A stretch of DNA of 64,000 bases, from NCBI RefSeq assembly GCF_027923225.1, contig NZ_BSDI01000014.1:69598-133597 (forward strand), in the 5' to 3' direction. Shown here in pieces: positions 10,267 to 23,528 of this stretch. Every line of letters begins with the position of its first letter. Positions within the stretch are counted from its first letter, which is position 1. The notes under the pieces were generated by a model. It did not search any database. It was not told where the DNA came from and was given only the letters and a program-made list of their open reading frames with translations. This DNA is from Phytohabitans aurantiacus. GTDB lineage: Bacteria; Actinomycetota; Actinomycetes; Mycobacteriales; Micromonosporaceae. The translations under genes and the position numbers were made by a program.

Positions 10267-10270
<4 letters not shown>
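7115..10270 (+). CDS. NRPS module C-A-PCP, predicted glycine-type
   Basis: This 1051-aa synthetase has a condensation domain with HHIVFDG at 135-141. Its adenylation domain has YTSGSTGQPKG, NVYGPTETT, YRTGD and AGKVDR. The carrier motif is IGGHS with Ser989. The A-domain signature residues (FDISALE, VQATPS, LTGG, YGPTETTIW) give the same D-I-L-Q-L-G-V-I-W-K code as the leftward module, so both are predicted to load glycine or a similarly small residue. The very similar A-domain core suggests module duplication. There is no epimerase, methyltransferase or thioesterase. ATGA overlaps the next gene (10267-10270), indicating coupled translation. Confidence 0.95.
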
Positions 10271-15734
<5,464 letters not shown>

Positions 15735-15738
<4 letters not shown>

Positions 15739-15914
15739 GCAGTGAGCGCTACGTCGTTGTGGTCAACCACGAAGAGCAGTACTCGATCTGGCCCGCGGAC
15801 CAGGAGACGCCGGCGGGCTGGCAGGACGCCGGGTTCACCGGCGACGAGCAGTCATGCCTCGACCACATCGACACGGTATGGCTCGACATGCGCCCTCTGA
15901 GCGCCCGCCCGTAA
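15735..15914 (+). CDS. MbtH-like protein
   Basis: This 59-aa protein has the complete family signature NHEEQYSIWP, PAGW, GFTGDEQSCL and WLDMRP. MbtH-like proteins bind A domains and are needed for folding or activity of many actinobacterial synthetases. The start overlaps the synthetase stop codon (ATGA, 15735-15738) just after GGAGG, so it is the last gene of the rightward NRPS operon. It probably serves all three A domains of the cluster. Confidence 0.96.
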
Positions 15915-15989
15915 CCCGCACCCGGCCCGCACCCGGCCCGCCCCCTCGTCCGCGCCCCCGTGCGCGCGCCGCGCCCGCTTCGTCCCGTC

Positions 15990-16069
15990 GATCAAGGGCG
16001 AATGCACGTGGTTGGATCTCTTTTCCGCGTGCGTTCGCCCTTGATCCATGCAAACGCCCTTGATCGGCG
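15990..16069 (+). repeat. R1 hairpin repeat, copy B (complete)
   Basis: The left arm GATCAAGGGCGAATGCACG (15990-16008) pairs with CGTGCGTTCGCCCTTGATC (16028-16046), 18 of 19 positions matching, around a 19-nt loop. A third module, ACGCCCTTGATCGGCG, follows. It lies just downstream of the MbtH-like gene and so brackets the NRPS cluster with the copies before position 560. No transposase is seen nearby. Confidence 0.8.
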
Positions 16070-16159
16070 GGGCGCGGATGCGTCAGCACGCGCCTGGCGG
16101 CACGCGAGCGGCCTGCGCGGCCGCGTCCTTGCCAGCAGCGTCACCCTCAGGAGGCCGGC

Positions 16160-16309
16160 ATGGACGTGCACCGCCGCAATGGGCCGATGTGGACAGACAA
16201 GCGGAGCACGTCGCGGCAGCCCAGCACCGATCAGGCGTTCTGGATGATTCCGCTGATCGAGGCCGCCACAGACGCCGTGGGCGTCCGTCAGGTTTGCCGC
16301 CAGACCTGA
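16160..16309 (+). CDS. Possible small protein of unknown function
   Basis: This 49-codon frame opens MDVHRRNGPMWTDK and ends VCRQT. It is preceded by a strong ribosome binding site, GGAGG (16150-16154), five bases before the ATG. About 88 percent of third positions are G or C, which fits coding. It overlaps the 3' end of the leftward gene at 16288 by about 20 bases. I recognise no family, and it could be a chance frame. It could be the last gene of the NRPS operon or an independent small peptide. Confidence 0.35.
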   Translation: MDVHRRNGPMWTDKRSTSRQPSTDQAFWMIPLIEAATDAVGVRQVCRQT

Positions 16310-16770
16310 AACTTCTGCTGCAGTCGCCACGTGCCGTCGGACTGCCGCGCCTGGTTGCGCCAGCGGAACGCGTCGGCCTCGATGTCGAAGAAGGTCCAGC
16401 GCAGGTCGCCGCCGTCGAGCACGATCTGCTCTCCCACTCGCGAGGCCAGGAACGTGTGCGTGCGCCGCCGGACCGGTCCGACCCACGTGGAGCGCCATAC
16501 GCCCGTACCGGCCGCGGGATCGGGAAACCGTACGCTGACGCCGTGTTCGACGCCGGGCAGGATCCAGACGTCGGTGGTGGCCCGCCCGCCCAAGGCGTAG
16601 CCGAAGTGCCATTCGCCGCGGCGGACAGTCGAGGAGCCGTCGAGGTCGTACTCGGTGCAGTCCAGCGCCCATGCTCCGGCGAACTGCCCGAACAGGCTCA
16701 GGTCCACGCCGTCCGCGGGTCCGTCCGCGAGGAAGGCGGCGGCGATGGCATTGGACGGTTCGGTCATCAT
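16288..16770 (-). CDS. Conserved hypothetical protein, DUF1579-like
   Basis: This protein of about 160 aa has a compact beta-rich look and no signal peptide or membrane segment. The FGQFAGAWALDCTEYDLDG opening and the alternating aromatic strands (GEWHFGYALGGR, WRSTWVGPV, LRWTFFDIEAD) resemble DUF1579 or lipocalin-like proteins, but the assignment is by eye only. Two adjacent ATG codons (16770 and 16767) are possible starts. The gene runs towards the NRPS cluster. The gap to the rightward gene at 16842 is 71 bp, so the two are probably divergently promoted. Confidence 0.75.
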   Translation of the reverse strand: MMTEPSNAIAAAFLADGPADGVDLSLFGQFAGAWALDCTEYDLDGSSTVRRGEWHFGYALGGRATTDVWILPGVEHGVSVRFPDPAAGTGVWRSTWVGPVRRRTHTFLASRVGEQIVLDGGDLRWTFFDIEADAFRWRNQARQSDGTWRLQQKFQVWRQT

Positions 16771-16841
16771 GTCAAAAGACGATAGCCAGGCCGTGGTGTC
16801 GGCGCGGGAATAGCGCGGGGTCGCCGCAGGCTGTAGCGGTC

Positions 16842-17423
16842 ATGCCTGCTGTACCGCTGCCGGTCGCTGCCGCCTGGCAACACCGTGACGCACGACAGGG
16901 CTTCGAGGTCGTCTACTTCCGTACCGCTGACGACGGTTATCGCATCGACGGATGCACCACCGCGGTCGAGGATGGCGAGCCGTGGGTGGTGGAATACGCC
17001 ATCCATGTGGATGCCACGTGGACCACCCGAGGCGCGCGGGTGATCGCGCGTTGGCCGGCTGGCACGCGCCGGATCGAGGTGGAAGCGGACGGCCGAGGCG
17101 GCTGGCGGGTCGACGGCGTACCCGCCCCGCATCTCGACGGTTGCCTGGACCTCGACCTGGAATCGTCCTCGATGACCAACGCTTTTCCGGTGCGCCGGAT
17201 GGCGTTGGGTGTCGGTGACAAGGCGTCCGCGCCGGCCGCGTACGTGCGCGCGCTCGATCTGTCGGTCGAACGGCTCGAGCAGGAGTACGTCCGGGTGGCC
17301 GACGACGGAGTCACTCAGCGGTACGACTACTCGGCGCCCGTGTTCGAGTTCAGTTGTCGCCTTGTCTACGACGTCGCTGGTCTCGCTCTCGACTACCCCG
17401 GAATCGCCGTCCGCGCGCTCTGA
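16842..17423 (+). CDS. Putative glycolipid-binding family protein
   Basis: This 193-aa soluble protein resembles the glycolipid-binding family formerly called DUF1089 (PF06475). Family-like features are an N-terminal WQHRDARQGFEVVYF strand pair, VVEYAIHVDATW, WRVDG, HLDGCLDLDLESSSMTN and a C-terminal QRYDYSAP segment. I infer an intracellular or lipid-associated role. The biochemical function of the family is not well defined. The start at 16842 was chosen because it gives the usual family N-terminus. Confidence 0.8.
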   Translation: MPAVPLPVAAAWQHRDARQGFEVVYFRTADDGYRIDGCTTAVEDGEPWVVEYAIHVDATWTTRGARVIARWPAGTRRIEVEADGRGGWRVDGVPAPHLDGCLDLDLESSSMTNAFPVRRMALGVGDKASAPAAYVRALDLSVERLEQEYVRVADDGVTQRYDYSAPVFEFSCRLVYDVAGLALDYPGIAVRAL

Positions 17424-17441
17424 CCGCGCCCAAGATCCCAA

Positions 17442-17500
17442 CAAAATCCCTGTTTTTGTTGCCTCAGACGTGCTGGGAGGCAGCAGCATCAGGGATTTTG
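17442..17500. terminator. Nested hairpin between convergent genes
   Basis: CAAAATCCCTG (17442-17452) and CAGGGATTTTG (17490-17500) are perfect reverse complements. A second inner pair, TGCCTC (17460-17465) and GAGGCA (17477-17482), sits within the loop. The structure follows the stop of the rightward gene at once and precedes the leftward kinase gene, so it could terminate transcription from either side. It lacks a clean U tract. Confidence 0.55.
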
Positions 17501-17528
17501 CTGCCTCCGTCCGGGCGGGTCGTGTGGC

Positions 17529-17586
17529 CGCGGAGGGTGAGGCCGCGGGAGCAGCGGTCCTGCGCGCGGCGGACGTCGCGGTAGCT
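17529..17586 (-). repeat. R2 interspersed repeat, inverted
   Basis: This reverse copy, with GTGAGGCCGCGGGAGCAGCG and GTCGCGGTAGCTC, abuts the stop codon of the leftward kinase gene at 17587. It lies in a convergent junction. Confidence 0.75.
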
Positions 17587-18522
17587 CTATCCGAGCAGTT
17601 GCTGAAGTTCCGGAAGGCGGGCGAACAGGACGGGGAGGCCGCGCACGCCGTCGCGCGCCGACTCGTGTGACAGTGCGAGGTCGGGGCCGGTGCTCGGCTC
17701 GACGCCGGCGAGGCAGCGGAGGATGTTCCACCTCGTGTGCCCCAGCCAGCCGCCGATCATGAACGCGAACCAGCTCGGACCCCACGGCGGCAGCGCCCCG
17801 CCTCCCGCGGCGTAGCCGTCGAGGACCGCGCGGAAGATGGCGGGCCGGATGTCGTCGAAGCCGGGCCCCTTCGCGAGGCTGAGCGCTGTCGAGCCGAGCT
17901 CGCTGGACAGGTCGAGCATTCCCGACAGCTCCCAGTCGAGCAGCACCGGCCGACCCTCGCGAGAGAGCAGGTTCCACGGTTGGATGTCCTTGTGGGTCGA
18001 CACGACGGGGCCTGGTCGCTCGCAGATGTCGACGAAGTCGGCGATCGCGAGGAACGTCTCGACCTCGGAGGTGAGTTCGCCGGCCCACGGCTGTCCGGTC
18101 GCCGTCGCCCGCTCGGCGAGTTCGGGCCAGTCCCGTGATGGCGGGTCGTCGATCGAGACGTCGGTCCACGCGACGTCGAGCGCGTGAATGCGTGCGAGGA
18201 TCTCACCGATCTCGAACGCGTACGCCTCCGGCACCGGTGCCTCGGGCATCTTCTCGCCCTCGACCCATCGATGAACGAGCGTGTGGTGGCTGGCCGAGAT
18301 CGGCTCCGGCATGGGGATGCCGGCCGCGAAGGCCGCCCGCTCGAACCTGAACACGTCTTCGACGCGGTACGTCCAGCGGCGATCGAGGAGGTTCAACTCC
18401 TTCACCGCGAAGGATCCCTGATCGGTGTCGAGCCGGTACAGCCGGTTGGCGAACCCGCCGTGGACACGGGTCATCGGACCTGTCGGCGTGCCGAGACGTG
18501 GGAGGCCCACCCCGAGCCTCAC
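17587..18522 (-). CDS. Phosphotransferase (APH family)
   Basis: This 311-aa protein kinase-like phosphotransferase carries the catalytic-loop motif THKDIQPWNLL (the HxDxxxxN pattern) and the Mg-binding LLDWELSG. Both are diagnostic of the aminoglycoside/choline phosphotransferase superfamily. The N-lobe lysine is probably in SFAVKEL. The substrate is unknown and may be a small alcohol or antibiotic. The start is a GTG at 18522 that overlaps the stop of the upstream regulator gene (GTGA, 18519-18522), so the two are co-translated. An internal ATG 16 codons in is a less likely alternative. Confidence 0.85.
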   Translation of the reverse strand: MRLGVGLPRLGTPTGPMTRVHGGFANRLYRLDTDQGSFAVKELNLLDRRWTYRVEDVFRFERAAFAAGIPMPEPISASHHTLVHRWVEGEKMPEAPVPEAYAFEIGEILARIHALDVAWTDVSIDDPPSRDWPELAERATATGQPWAGELTSEVETFLAIADFVDICERPGPVVSTHKDIQPWNLLSREGRPVLLDWELSGMLDLSSELGSTALSLAKGPGFDDIRPAIFRAVLDGYAAGGGALPPWGPSWFAFMIGGWLGHTRWNILRCLAGVEPSTGPDLALSHESARDGVRGLPVLFARLPELQQLLG

Positions 18523-19376
18523 CCCACGACGAGCCGTAGCGGCTGCGGTGGGTGGGTGTTGAGGCGGTCGAGCGCGGCGGAGGTCGCCGCGTCGGCGGGC
18601 AGGTGGACGATCAGACGCTGAGCGTCGTCAGCGGGGAGGTCGAGCGTCTCGTACGCGAGCCGGAGCGTGCCGACCTCAGGGTGGGCCAGCCGGAAGACGC
18701 CGCTGGACCTCGCCAGCGCGGGAACGGCGTCCACCCTGCGCGTGAAGGCTTCGCCGGCGGCGACGGTCAGTTCGTCTGCCAGGTTGGCCATGTGCGGATC
18801 CGCCCGGAACGGGCCCTGCTTGAGCGCCGCGACCTCTTCGTTGGCGACCTGGTCCCAGTCGGGATAGGCGGTGCGCGCCCGCTCGTCGGTGAAGATGAAC
18901 CGGGCGTGGTTGGGCGTTGCCGCGTCGAGCAGGCCGACCGGTCCGAGCAGCCGTTCGTAGCCGGCGGTGTAGGCGAGGATGTCGTTGAGCCGGTTGAGGA
19001 GCACGGCCGGCGTCGGCTCCAGGCGGTCGAGCATGGCTCGTACGGTCGGCCGGACCGTGCGCGCCGGGGAGGCGTCACCCCGGCAGTTGAAACTGGGGTC
19101 GGCCGCCTTGGTGAGGTCGTACAGGTGAGCGCGCTCACCCACGGTCAGCCGCAGCGCGTCGGCGAGGGCGGAAAGCACCTGCGGGGACGGCCGGCGGTCG
19201 CGACCCTGTTCGAGCCTTGTCACATACTCCACGCTGACCCCGGCGAGGGCTGCCACCTCAGAGCGGCGCAGCCCGGTGGCGCGCCGGCGCGGCCCGGCTG
19301 GCAGTCCCACCTCGGCGGGCGTGACCGCCTCACGGCGTACGCGCAGGAACAGCCCGAGTTCGTTGTCGCTCACCAT
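18519..19376 (-). CDS. MmyB-type helix-turn-helix regulator
   Basis: This 285-aa regulator has an N-terminal Xre-type HTH (LRRSEVAALAGVSVEYVTRLEQGR, about residues 35-60) followed by an MmyB-like PAS-related ligand domain with LYDLTKAADP, PAVLLNRLNDILAYTAGYERLLG and the ending RLNTHPPQPLRLVVG. Family members are commonly divergent from an oxidoreductase gene that they control. That is the case here, with a FAD-dependent oxidoreductase starting at 19509. It is coupled to the downstream kinase gene by GTGA overlap. Confidence 0.92.
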   Translation of the reverse strand: MVSDNELGLFLRVRREAVTPAEVGLPAGPRRRATGLRRSEVAALAGVSVEYVTRLEQGRDRRPSPQVLSALADALRLTVGERAHLYDLTKAADPSFNCRGDASPARTVRPTVRAMLDRLEPTPAVLLNRLNDILAYTAGYERLLGPVGLLDAATPNHARFIFTDERARTAYPDWDQVANEEVAALKQGPFRADPHMANLADELTVAAGEAFTRRVDAVPALARSSGVFRLAHPEVGTLRLAYETLDLPADDAQRLIVHLPADAATSAALDRLNTHPPQPLRLVVG

Positions 19377-19508
19377 CCGAACGTAGCAGCGTCGATGATC
19401 GGGATGGTGGCCCTACCACTACCAGCCTCAGCCCGGCCTTCCTGGGCGCCTGCCGGCTGACGAGAGTTGCGGAAGGCAATCGAACTCTTGTGTGCGAGGA
19501 GCTGAATC

Positions 19509-20606
19509 ATGAGGCGTACGGTCGTGGTCGTCGGCGGAGGTTATGGGGGCGCGGCGGTTGCCAAGGCGCTGGAGTCCGCAGCCGATGTCGTGCTCATCGA
19601 TCCCCGGGACGCGTTCGTCAACGCCGCGGGGTCGTTGCGGGCGCTGGTCCAGCCCGACTGGGCCGGCAACATGTTCTTTCCCTTCGACACGCTGCTCGCG
19701 AACGGCACGGTGATTCGCGACCGGGCGGTCTCGGTGGACCCCGGCGGCGTCACCCTGGGCTCGGGTCGGCGCGTCGAGGCGGACTATCTGGTACTGGCCA
19801 CCGGCTCCACCTACGCGTACCCGGCCAACCCCAAGGCCGACTCCATCGCGGAGGCGCTGGACGACCTGCGCCAAAGCCACAAAGAGCTGGCCGGTGCCGA
19901 GCGGGTGCTGATCCTCGGCGCCGGGCCGGTCGGCTTGGAACTGGCCGGTGAGATCAAGGAGGCCTGGCCGCACAAGCGGGTGACGATCGTCGACCCGGCC
20001 GAAGCGGTGCTGCCCGGCTTCCGGCCGGAGATGCGCGACGACCTGCACGGCCAACTCTGGGAACTGGACGTTCAACTGCGGCTGGGCGCCGGCCTGACAG
20101 CGTCGCCGGAGACCGAGGCCGGCCGGGCCGGGACCTTCACCGTCACCACCACGGAAGGGGACGAGATCACCGCGGACATCTGGTTTCGGGCGCACGGCGT
20201 GCGGGTCAACAGCGGCTATCTCGGTGACGGCAGGCTCACGACCCCCACCGCGCAAGGGCAGGTCTCGGTGACCGAGAGCCTCAACGTCCACGGGTACGAC
20301 CACGTCTACGCGATCGGTGACATCACCGATGTCGCGGAGGCCAAAATGGCCGGGTACGCGATGCGGCACGCCGAGGTCGTGGCGCAGAACATCATCGCCC
20401 AACTGCGCGACGAGCCGCCCACGGCCACCTACCAGCCCTTGCCCCACCCCATGATCCTGCTTCCGCTCGGATCGCGGGGCGGCACCGGCCAGCTGCCCAC
20501 ACCCGACGGGCCGGCGGTTGTCGACGCCGCGACGGTGTCCCAGTACAAGGGCGCGGACCTGTTCACCGGCCGCTTCACCGAGCAGTTCGGCCCCTCCGCC
20601 GCCTGA
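19509..20606 (+). CDS. FAD-dependent NAD(P)H oxidoreductase, FSP1/AIFM2-like
   Basis: This 365-aa flavoprotein has an N-terminal FAD-binding motif VVVVGGGYGGAAVA. A second Rossmann motif for NAD(P)H, LILGAGPVGLELAGEI, lies near residue 135, and the conserved FAD site YAIGDITD lies near 275. This two-dinucleotide-fold layout without redox cysteines fits the NDH-2/FSP1-like quinone oxidoreductase group. AGGAG lies 9 nt before the ATG. It is divergent from the MmyB-type regulator and is probably its target. It forms an operon with the LLM oxidoreductase 28 bp downstream. Confidence 0.9.
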   Translation: MRRTVVVVGGGYGGAAVAKALESAADVVLIDPRDAFVNAAGSLRALVQPDWAGNMFFPFDTLLANGTVIRDRAVSVDPGGVTLGSGRRVEADYLVLATGSTYAYPANPKADSIAEALDDLRQSHKELAGAERVLILGAGPVGLELAGEIKEAWPHKRVTIVDPAEAVLPGFRPEMRDDLHGQLWELDVQLRLGAGLTASPETEAGRAGTFTVTTTEGDEITADIWFRAHGVRVNSGYLGDGRLTTPTAQGQVSVTESLNVHGYDHVYAIGDITDVAEAKMAGYAMRHAEVVAQNIIAQLRDEPPTATYQPLPHPMILLPLGSRGGTGQLPTPDGPAVVDAATVSQYKGADLFTGRFTEQFGPSAA

Positions 20607-20634
20607 ATCCGTCCCCTCGACGAAGGGCAGAACC

Positions 20635-21543
20635 GTGTCTACACGTGAAGTCGTCTTCGGCTTCGGCGCGCACAGCGGCATCGACGACGGGCCAGAGCTG
20701 CTGCGCATGGCACAACAAGCCGACCGTGATGGGCTGAACATATTCTCACTGTCGGACCATCCGTACCTCGGCGAGCGGCTGGACGCGTACGCCACCATCG
20801 GGTTCATCCTCGGCCGCACCCAGCGGATCGCGGGCCTGGCCAACGTCACCAACCTGCCGACCCGACCCCCGACCATGCTGGCGCGAACGGTGACATCGCT
20901 GTCGGCGCTCTCCGGCGGCCGCATCGTGCTCGGCATGGGCGCGGGCGGCCTGTGGGATCGGATCGCCGCCATGGGGGTGCCGAGACTGTCACCGGCCGAC
21001 GCCGTAGACGCCTTCGAGGAGGCGATCACCCTGGTCAAATCGCTGTCGGGCGGCGGCCCGCCGGTCACCCACAAGGGCCACTACTACCAGGTGGACCAGA
21101 TCGAGCCGGCCCCGGTGCCAGCGCCCGCCGTGTGGACCGGATCGGTCGGCCCGAAATCCCTCGCCGCCACCGGCCGCGTCGCCGACGGCTGGATTCCGGG
21201 CCACGCCGCGGACTGGCTCAGCGAGCGGTACCGAACCTCACGGCCGATCATCGACGCCGCGGCGGCGGCCGCGGGCCGGGATCCGCGCGAGGTCCGCACG
21301 GTCTTCAACCTCCCCGGACGCATCACCGACCGCCCGCTGGCCGCCACGCGCGACCGCGACGGCCGCTGGATCGGCGGCTCCGCCGATCAGTGGATCGAGG
21401 AACTGACCGGGGCCGTGTTGGAGCACGACGCATCGGGCTTCACGCTGTTCTCGCCCAGCGGCGGCACGACCGACATCGTCTCCCTCGGCCGCTGGGCCAA
21501 CGAAATCGCGCCAGCCATCCGCCAAGCGATCCAACCGATTTGA
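20635..21543 (+). CDS. LLM-class (F420/flavin-dependent) oxidoreductase
   Basis: This 302-aa single-domain TIM-barrel enzyme of the luciferase-like family has SLSDHPYLGERLDAY, the strand LAnVTNLPTRPPTMLARTV and the cofactor-site region GRIVLGMGAGG. It is probably F420-dependent, as is common in this host group, but the cofactor is not proven. The start is a GTG at 20635 after GAAGGG. A longer in-frame frame runs back through the upstream gene and was rejected. It shares an operon with the FAD oxidoreductase. Confidence 0.88.
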   Translation: MSTREVVFGFGAHSGIDDGPELLRMAQQADRDGLNIFSLSDHPYLGERLDAYATIGFILGRTQRIAGLANVTNLPTRPPTMLARTVTSLSALSGGRIVLGMGAGGLWDRIAAMGVPRLSPADAVDAFEEAITLVKSLSGGGPPVTHKGHYYQVDQIEPAPVPAPAVWTGSVGPKSLAATGRVADGWIPGHAADWLSERYRTSRPIIDAAAAAAGRDPREVRTVFNLPGRITDRPLAATRDRDGRWIGGSADQWIEELTGAVLEHDASGFTLFSPSGGTTDIVSLGRWANEIAPAIRQAIQPI

Positions 21544-21600
21544 GCTGCCGCGACGTCCGCCGGGCTCGATACCGTTGCTCCCGCGGCCTCACCCTCCGCG
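21542..21600 (+). repeat. R2 interspersed repeat, forward
   Basis: This copy begins inside the stop codon of the LLM oxidoreductase gene (GAGCTGCCGCGACGTCC) and ends CACCCTCCGCG. It forms an inverted pair with the copy at 21676-21733, which would let the transcript fold into a long hairpin. The pair fills a convergent junction. Confidence 0.78.
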
Positions 21601-21675
21601 TCCAGAAAGCTTTCGCGGTGCGGGCGCTGGTGGAGCGAGGTCGGCGGTGCCGGGCCGGCGAGCTGGTTGTGTAGT

Positions 21676-21733
21676 CGCGGAGGGTGAGGCCGCGGGAGCA
21701 GCGGGCATGGACCGCGACGGGCATCGCGGTAGC
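21676..21733 (-). repeat. R2 interspersed repeat, inverted
   Basis: This is the reverse partner of the copy at 21542-21600 (CGCGGAGGGTGAGGCCGCGG to ATCGCGGTAGCC). It lies just beyond the 3' end of the leftward signal peptidase gene. A short run of T follows the inner edge. Confidence 0.78.
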
Positions 21734-21745
21734 CCTCTTTTTCCA

Positions 21746-22207
21746 TTAGCTCGCGTTTGAGGTTAGTCGCGTGACCATTACGCCTTCGATATCGCTTAGT
21801 GGTACGAATCCCCATAGGCGCGAATCGATGCTATGTGGATGGTCGCCGAGTAGCACGGTCATGCCGGCGGGCACGGGGTTCGGGTGACCGCCGACCGCTG
21901 GGATCACCGATTCCGGGACGGGGTCGCCCGGCAGGGCCGCCAGTCGTTTGACGAGCCAGGTGGACGCCGAAGACCCTTTCGTCGCGGTCTGGCGCCGGCC
22001 CTCTCGGTGGTGCGCGACCACGATATCGCCCACCCGAAGTCGACGTGTGCGGCGTACCAGAAGGCGATCCCCATCAGCGAGGTGGGGATGCATGCTGTCG
22101 CCCAGTACGTCGATGATCAAGAATCGGTGGCGCATCGTCACGGTGCCCGCGACGGCGGCCGCCACCGTGATCATGGCGGCGACCAGGATCGGTGATTTGT
22201 CGATCAT
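21746..22207 (-). CDS. S26-family signal peptidase-like membrane protease
   Basis: This 153-aa type I signal peptidase relative has one N-terminal membrane segment (about 7-25), then GDSMHPHL with the catalytic Ser (box B), VKRLAALPGD with the catalytic Lys (box D) and GDHPHSIDSRLWG (box E). All catalytic boxes are present although the protein is short. It is divergent from the MauE/thioredoxin/ABC operon. It may be a dedicated peptidase for the cysteine-rich peptide at 26191, whose AKASA-C junction looks like an AxA cleavage site. That pairing is inferred. It could also act as a general signal peptidase. Confidence 0.85.
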   Translation of the reverse strand: MIDKSPILVAAMITVAAAVAGTVTMRHRFLIIDVLGDSMHPHLADGDRLLVRRTRRLRVGDIVVAHHREGRRQTATKGSSASTWLVKRLAALPGDPVPESVIPAVGGHPNPVPAGMTVLLGDHPHSIDSRLWGFVPLSDIEGVMVTRLTSNAS

Positions 22208-22257
22208 GCACCCCCTCCATCATGAGGTTCGCGCCGATGTGCCCATAAATCAATGAG

Positions 22258-22287
22258 TTGACATTGCTTGATGGGCCGGGGTACGTT
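22258..22287 (+). promoter_or_regulatory. Promoter of the peptide-maturation operon
   Basis: TTGACA (22258-22263) and TACGTT (22282-22287), with 18 bp between them, make a plausible sigma-70-type promoter upstream of the MauE-like gene. The spaced words ATGAGTTG and ATTGCTTG overlap the -35 region in direct orientation and could be SARP binding repeats. The surrounding 150 bp are noticeably AT-richer than the neighbourhood. Confidence 0.5.
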
Positions 22288-22355
22288 CCAGAGACCTGGC
22301 TAGTTGCTTGCGCAATATATGGCTCGCGACACGCAGGACACATGGGGGAATAGTC

Positions 22356-22901
22356 ATGGACGTTGCTGTTGTGGCAGCAATATTGACGGTATCTGGCGTT
22401 CTTGCGATTTCTATCATCAGCAAGGTGCGCACGCGCGCGGGTTTCGAGGCGTTCGCCGATGCGATTACGGGCCTACGGGTGAGCTCCGCGCGTTGGTCGC
22501 GCCCGATGGCGGTCGCGGCGATCGCCGCCGAGACGGTCGTGCTGGCCCTCGTGGTCTGGCCAGCCGGCGCGCCCGTTGGCTTGGCGGCGGCGGTGTTGCT
22601 CTTCGGCACGTTCACCGTTGTGCTCGCGCGCGCCGTTCGACTCGGGTCCACGAGCGGATGCCACTGCTTCGGACCGACGAGCGCGCCCGTCGCCTGGCGG
22701 CACGTGATGCGCAGCGGTTTCCTCGCCACCGCCTCGTTGGCCGGCCTCTTGGGCATGATCGCCCTGCCGTCGGTGTCACTGGGCAGCCTCGACCCACCGC
22801 TCATCCTGGCGGCTGCCTCCGCGGCCGGCGTCGCCGTCGTGGTGCTGGTCTGGCTCGACGATCTGACCTGGCTCCTGCGCGGCGCGACCCCCGCGCGCTG
22901 A
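22356..22901 (+). CDS. MauE/DoxX-like redox-associated membrane protein
   Basis: This 181-aa integral membrane protein has about four to five hydrophobic segments and a GCHCFGP cysteine motif in a loop. The motif is typical of MauE/DoxX family redox-associated proteins, which are thought to pass electrons or oxidising equivalents for disulfide formation outside the membrane. In methylamine dehydrogenase clusters MauE works with the thioredoxin-like MauD. A membrane-anchored thioredoxin-fold gene also follows here at 23004. The start at 22356 follows GGGGGA. An upstream in-frame start was rejected because it overlaps the promoter. Confidence 0.85.
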   Translation: MDVAVVAAILTVSGVLAISIISKVRTRAGFEAFADAITGLRVSSARWSRPMAVAAIAAETVVLALVVWPAGAPVGLAAAVLLFGTFTVVLARAVRLGSTSGCHCFGPTSAPVAWRHVMRSGFLATASLAGLLGMIALPSVSLGSLDPPLILAAASAAGVAVVVLVWLDDLTWLLRGATPAR

Positions 22902-23003
22902 GTCCCGCACGACCGCTTGCGCGCCACCGGCGCGCCGCGTGTCGGCGCATCGATCCAAGAGACAGCGCATCGATCCAAGAGACCCTTGAGCCGAGGAGAC
23001 ACC

Positions 23004-23528
23004 GTGCTGTTCCTGTCCATCGCCGTCGCCATCCTGGCGGCACTGGTCCTCGTCGACCTCCTGTTGAGTGCCGCGATCATCAGGCGGCTGCGCGAGACCG
23101 AGACGAAGCTCGTCGAGATGACGACGCCGCCCGCGTCTGAGCTCTCGCTCGGCGCCGCGATGCCGGAGTTCGTGTCGTCGGACGGCCAGGTCTCCAGCGC
23201 CGAGCTCGCCGGCGGCCCGGTCATGATCGGGTTCTTCTCCGCTGGCTGCCGGCACTGTCCCGCCCAGGCCGAGGCGCTTGCTGACCGCGCGGAGGAGATC
23301 AGCCGGGCGGGTGTGCGGGTGGTCAGCTTCCTTGCGGTAGGCGAGGGGGCGACCGACGAACTCGCCCCGGCGTTGCGCAAGGCCGGCCTGCTGGTCACCG
23401 AGGGCGACCCGAGCGCGGCGATGACGACCTTCCAGGTACAGGGGACGCCGGCGTTCCTGATGTTCGGTGGCGACGGCCGGCTGCTGGGGCGCGGCCATGA
23501 GCTGAGCGAGGTATTCAACAGCAAATGA
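23004..23528 (+). CDS. Membrane-anchored thioredoxin-fold (TlpA/MauD-like) protein
   Basis: This 174-aa protein has one N-terminal membrane helix (about 2-25) and an extracytoplasmic thioredoxin-like domain with FFSAGCRHCPAQ (Cys82 and Cys85) and the cis-proline loop GTPAFLMF. Cysteine-bearing TlpA or MauD proteins catalyse thiol-disulfide exchange. In this cluster the likely substrate is the eight-cysteine peptide. The GTG start at 23004 has GAGGAG seven bases upstream. Its stop overlaps the ABC exporter start (ATGA). A short direct repeat, CATCGATCCAAGAGAC, occurs twice just upstream, in the gap after 22901. Confidence 0.88.
   Translation: MLFLSIAVAILAALVLVDLLLSAAIIRRLRETETKLVEMTTPPASELSLGAAMPEFVSSDGQVSSAELAGGPVMIGFFSAGCRHCPAQAEALADRAEEISRAGVRVVSFLAVGEGATDELAPALRKAGLLVTEGDPSAAMTTFQVQGTPAFLMFGGDGRLLGRGHELSEVFNSK

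Noticed and set aside
15990..16069. R1 as an insertion sequence
   Set aside because: No transposase frame is present in or beside any copy and no target-site duplication is visible. Only hairpin arms are conserved.
20518..20634. N-terminal extension of the LLM oxidoreductase into the preceding gene
   Set aside because: The extension overlaps the 3' end of the FAD oxidoreductase gene in a shadow frame. The GTG at 20635 with GAAGGG gives the family N-terminus.
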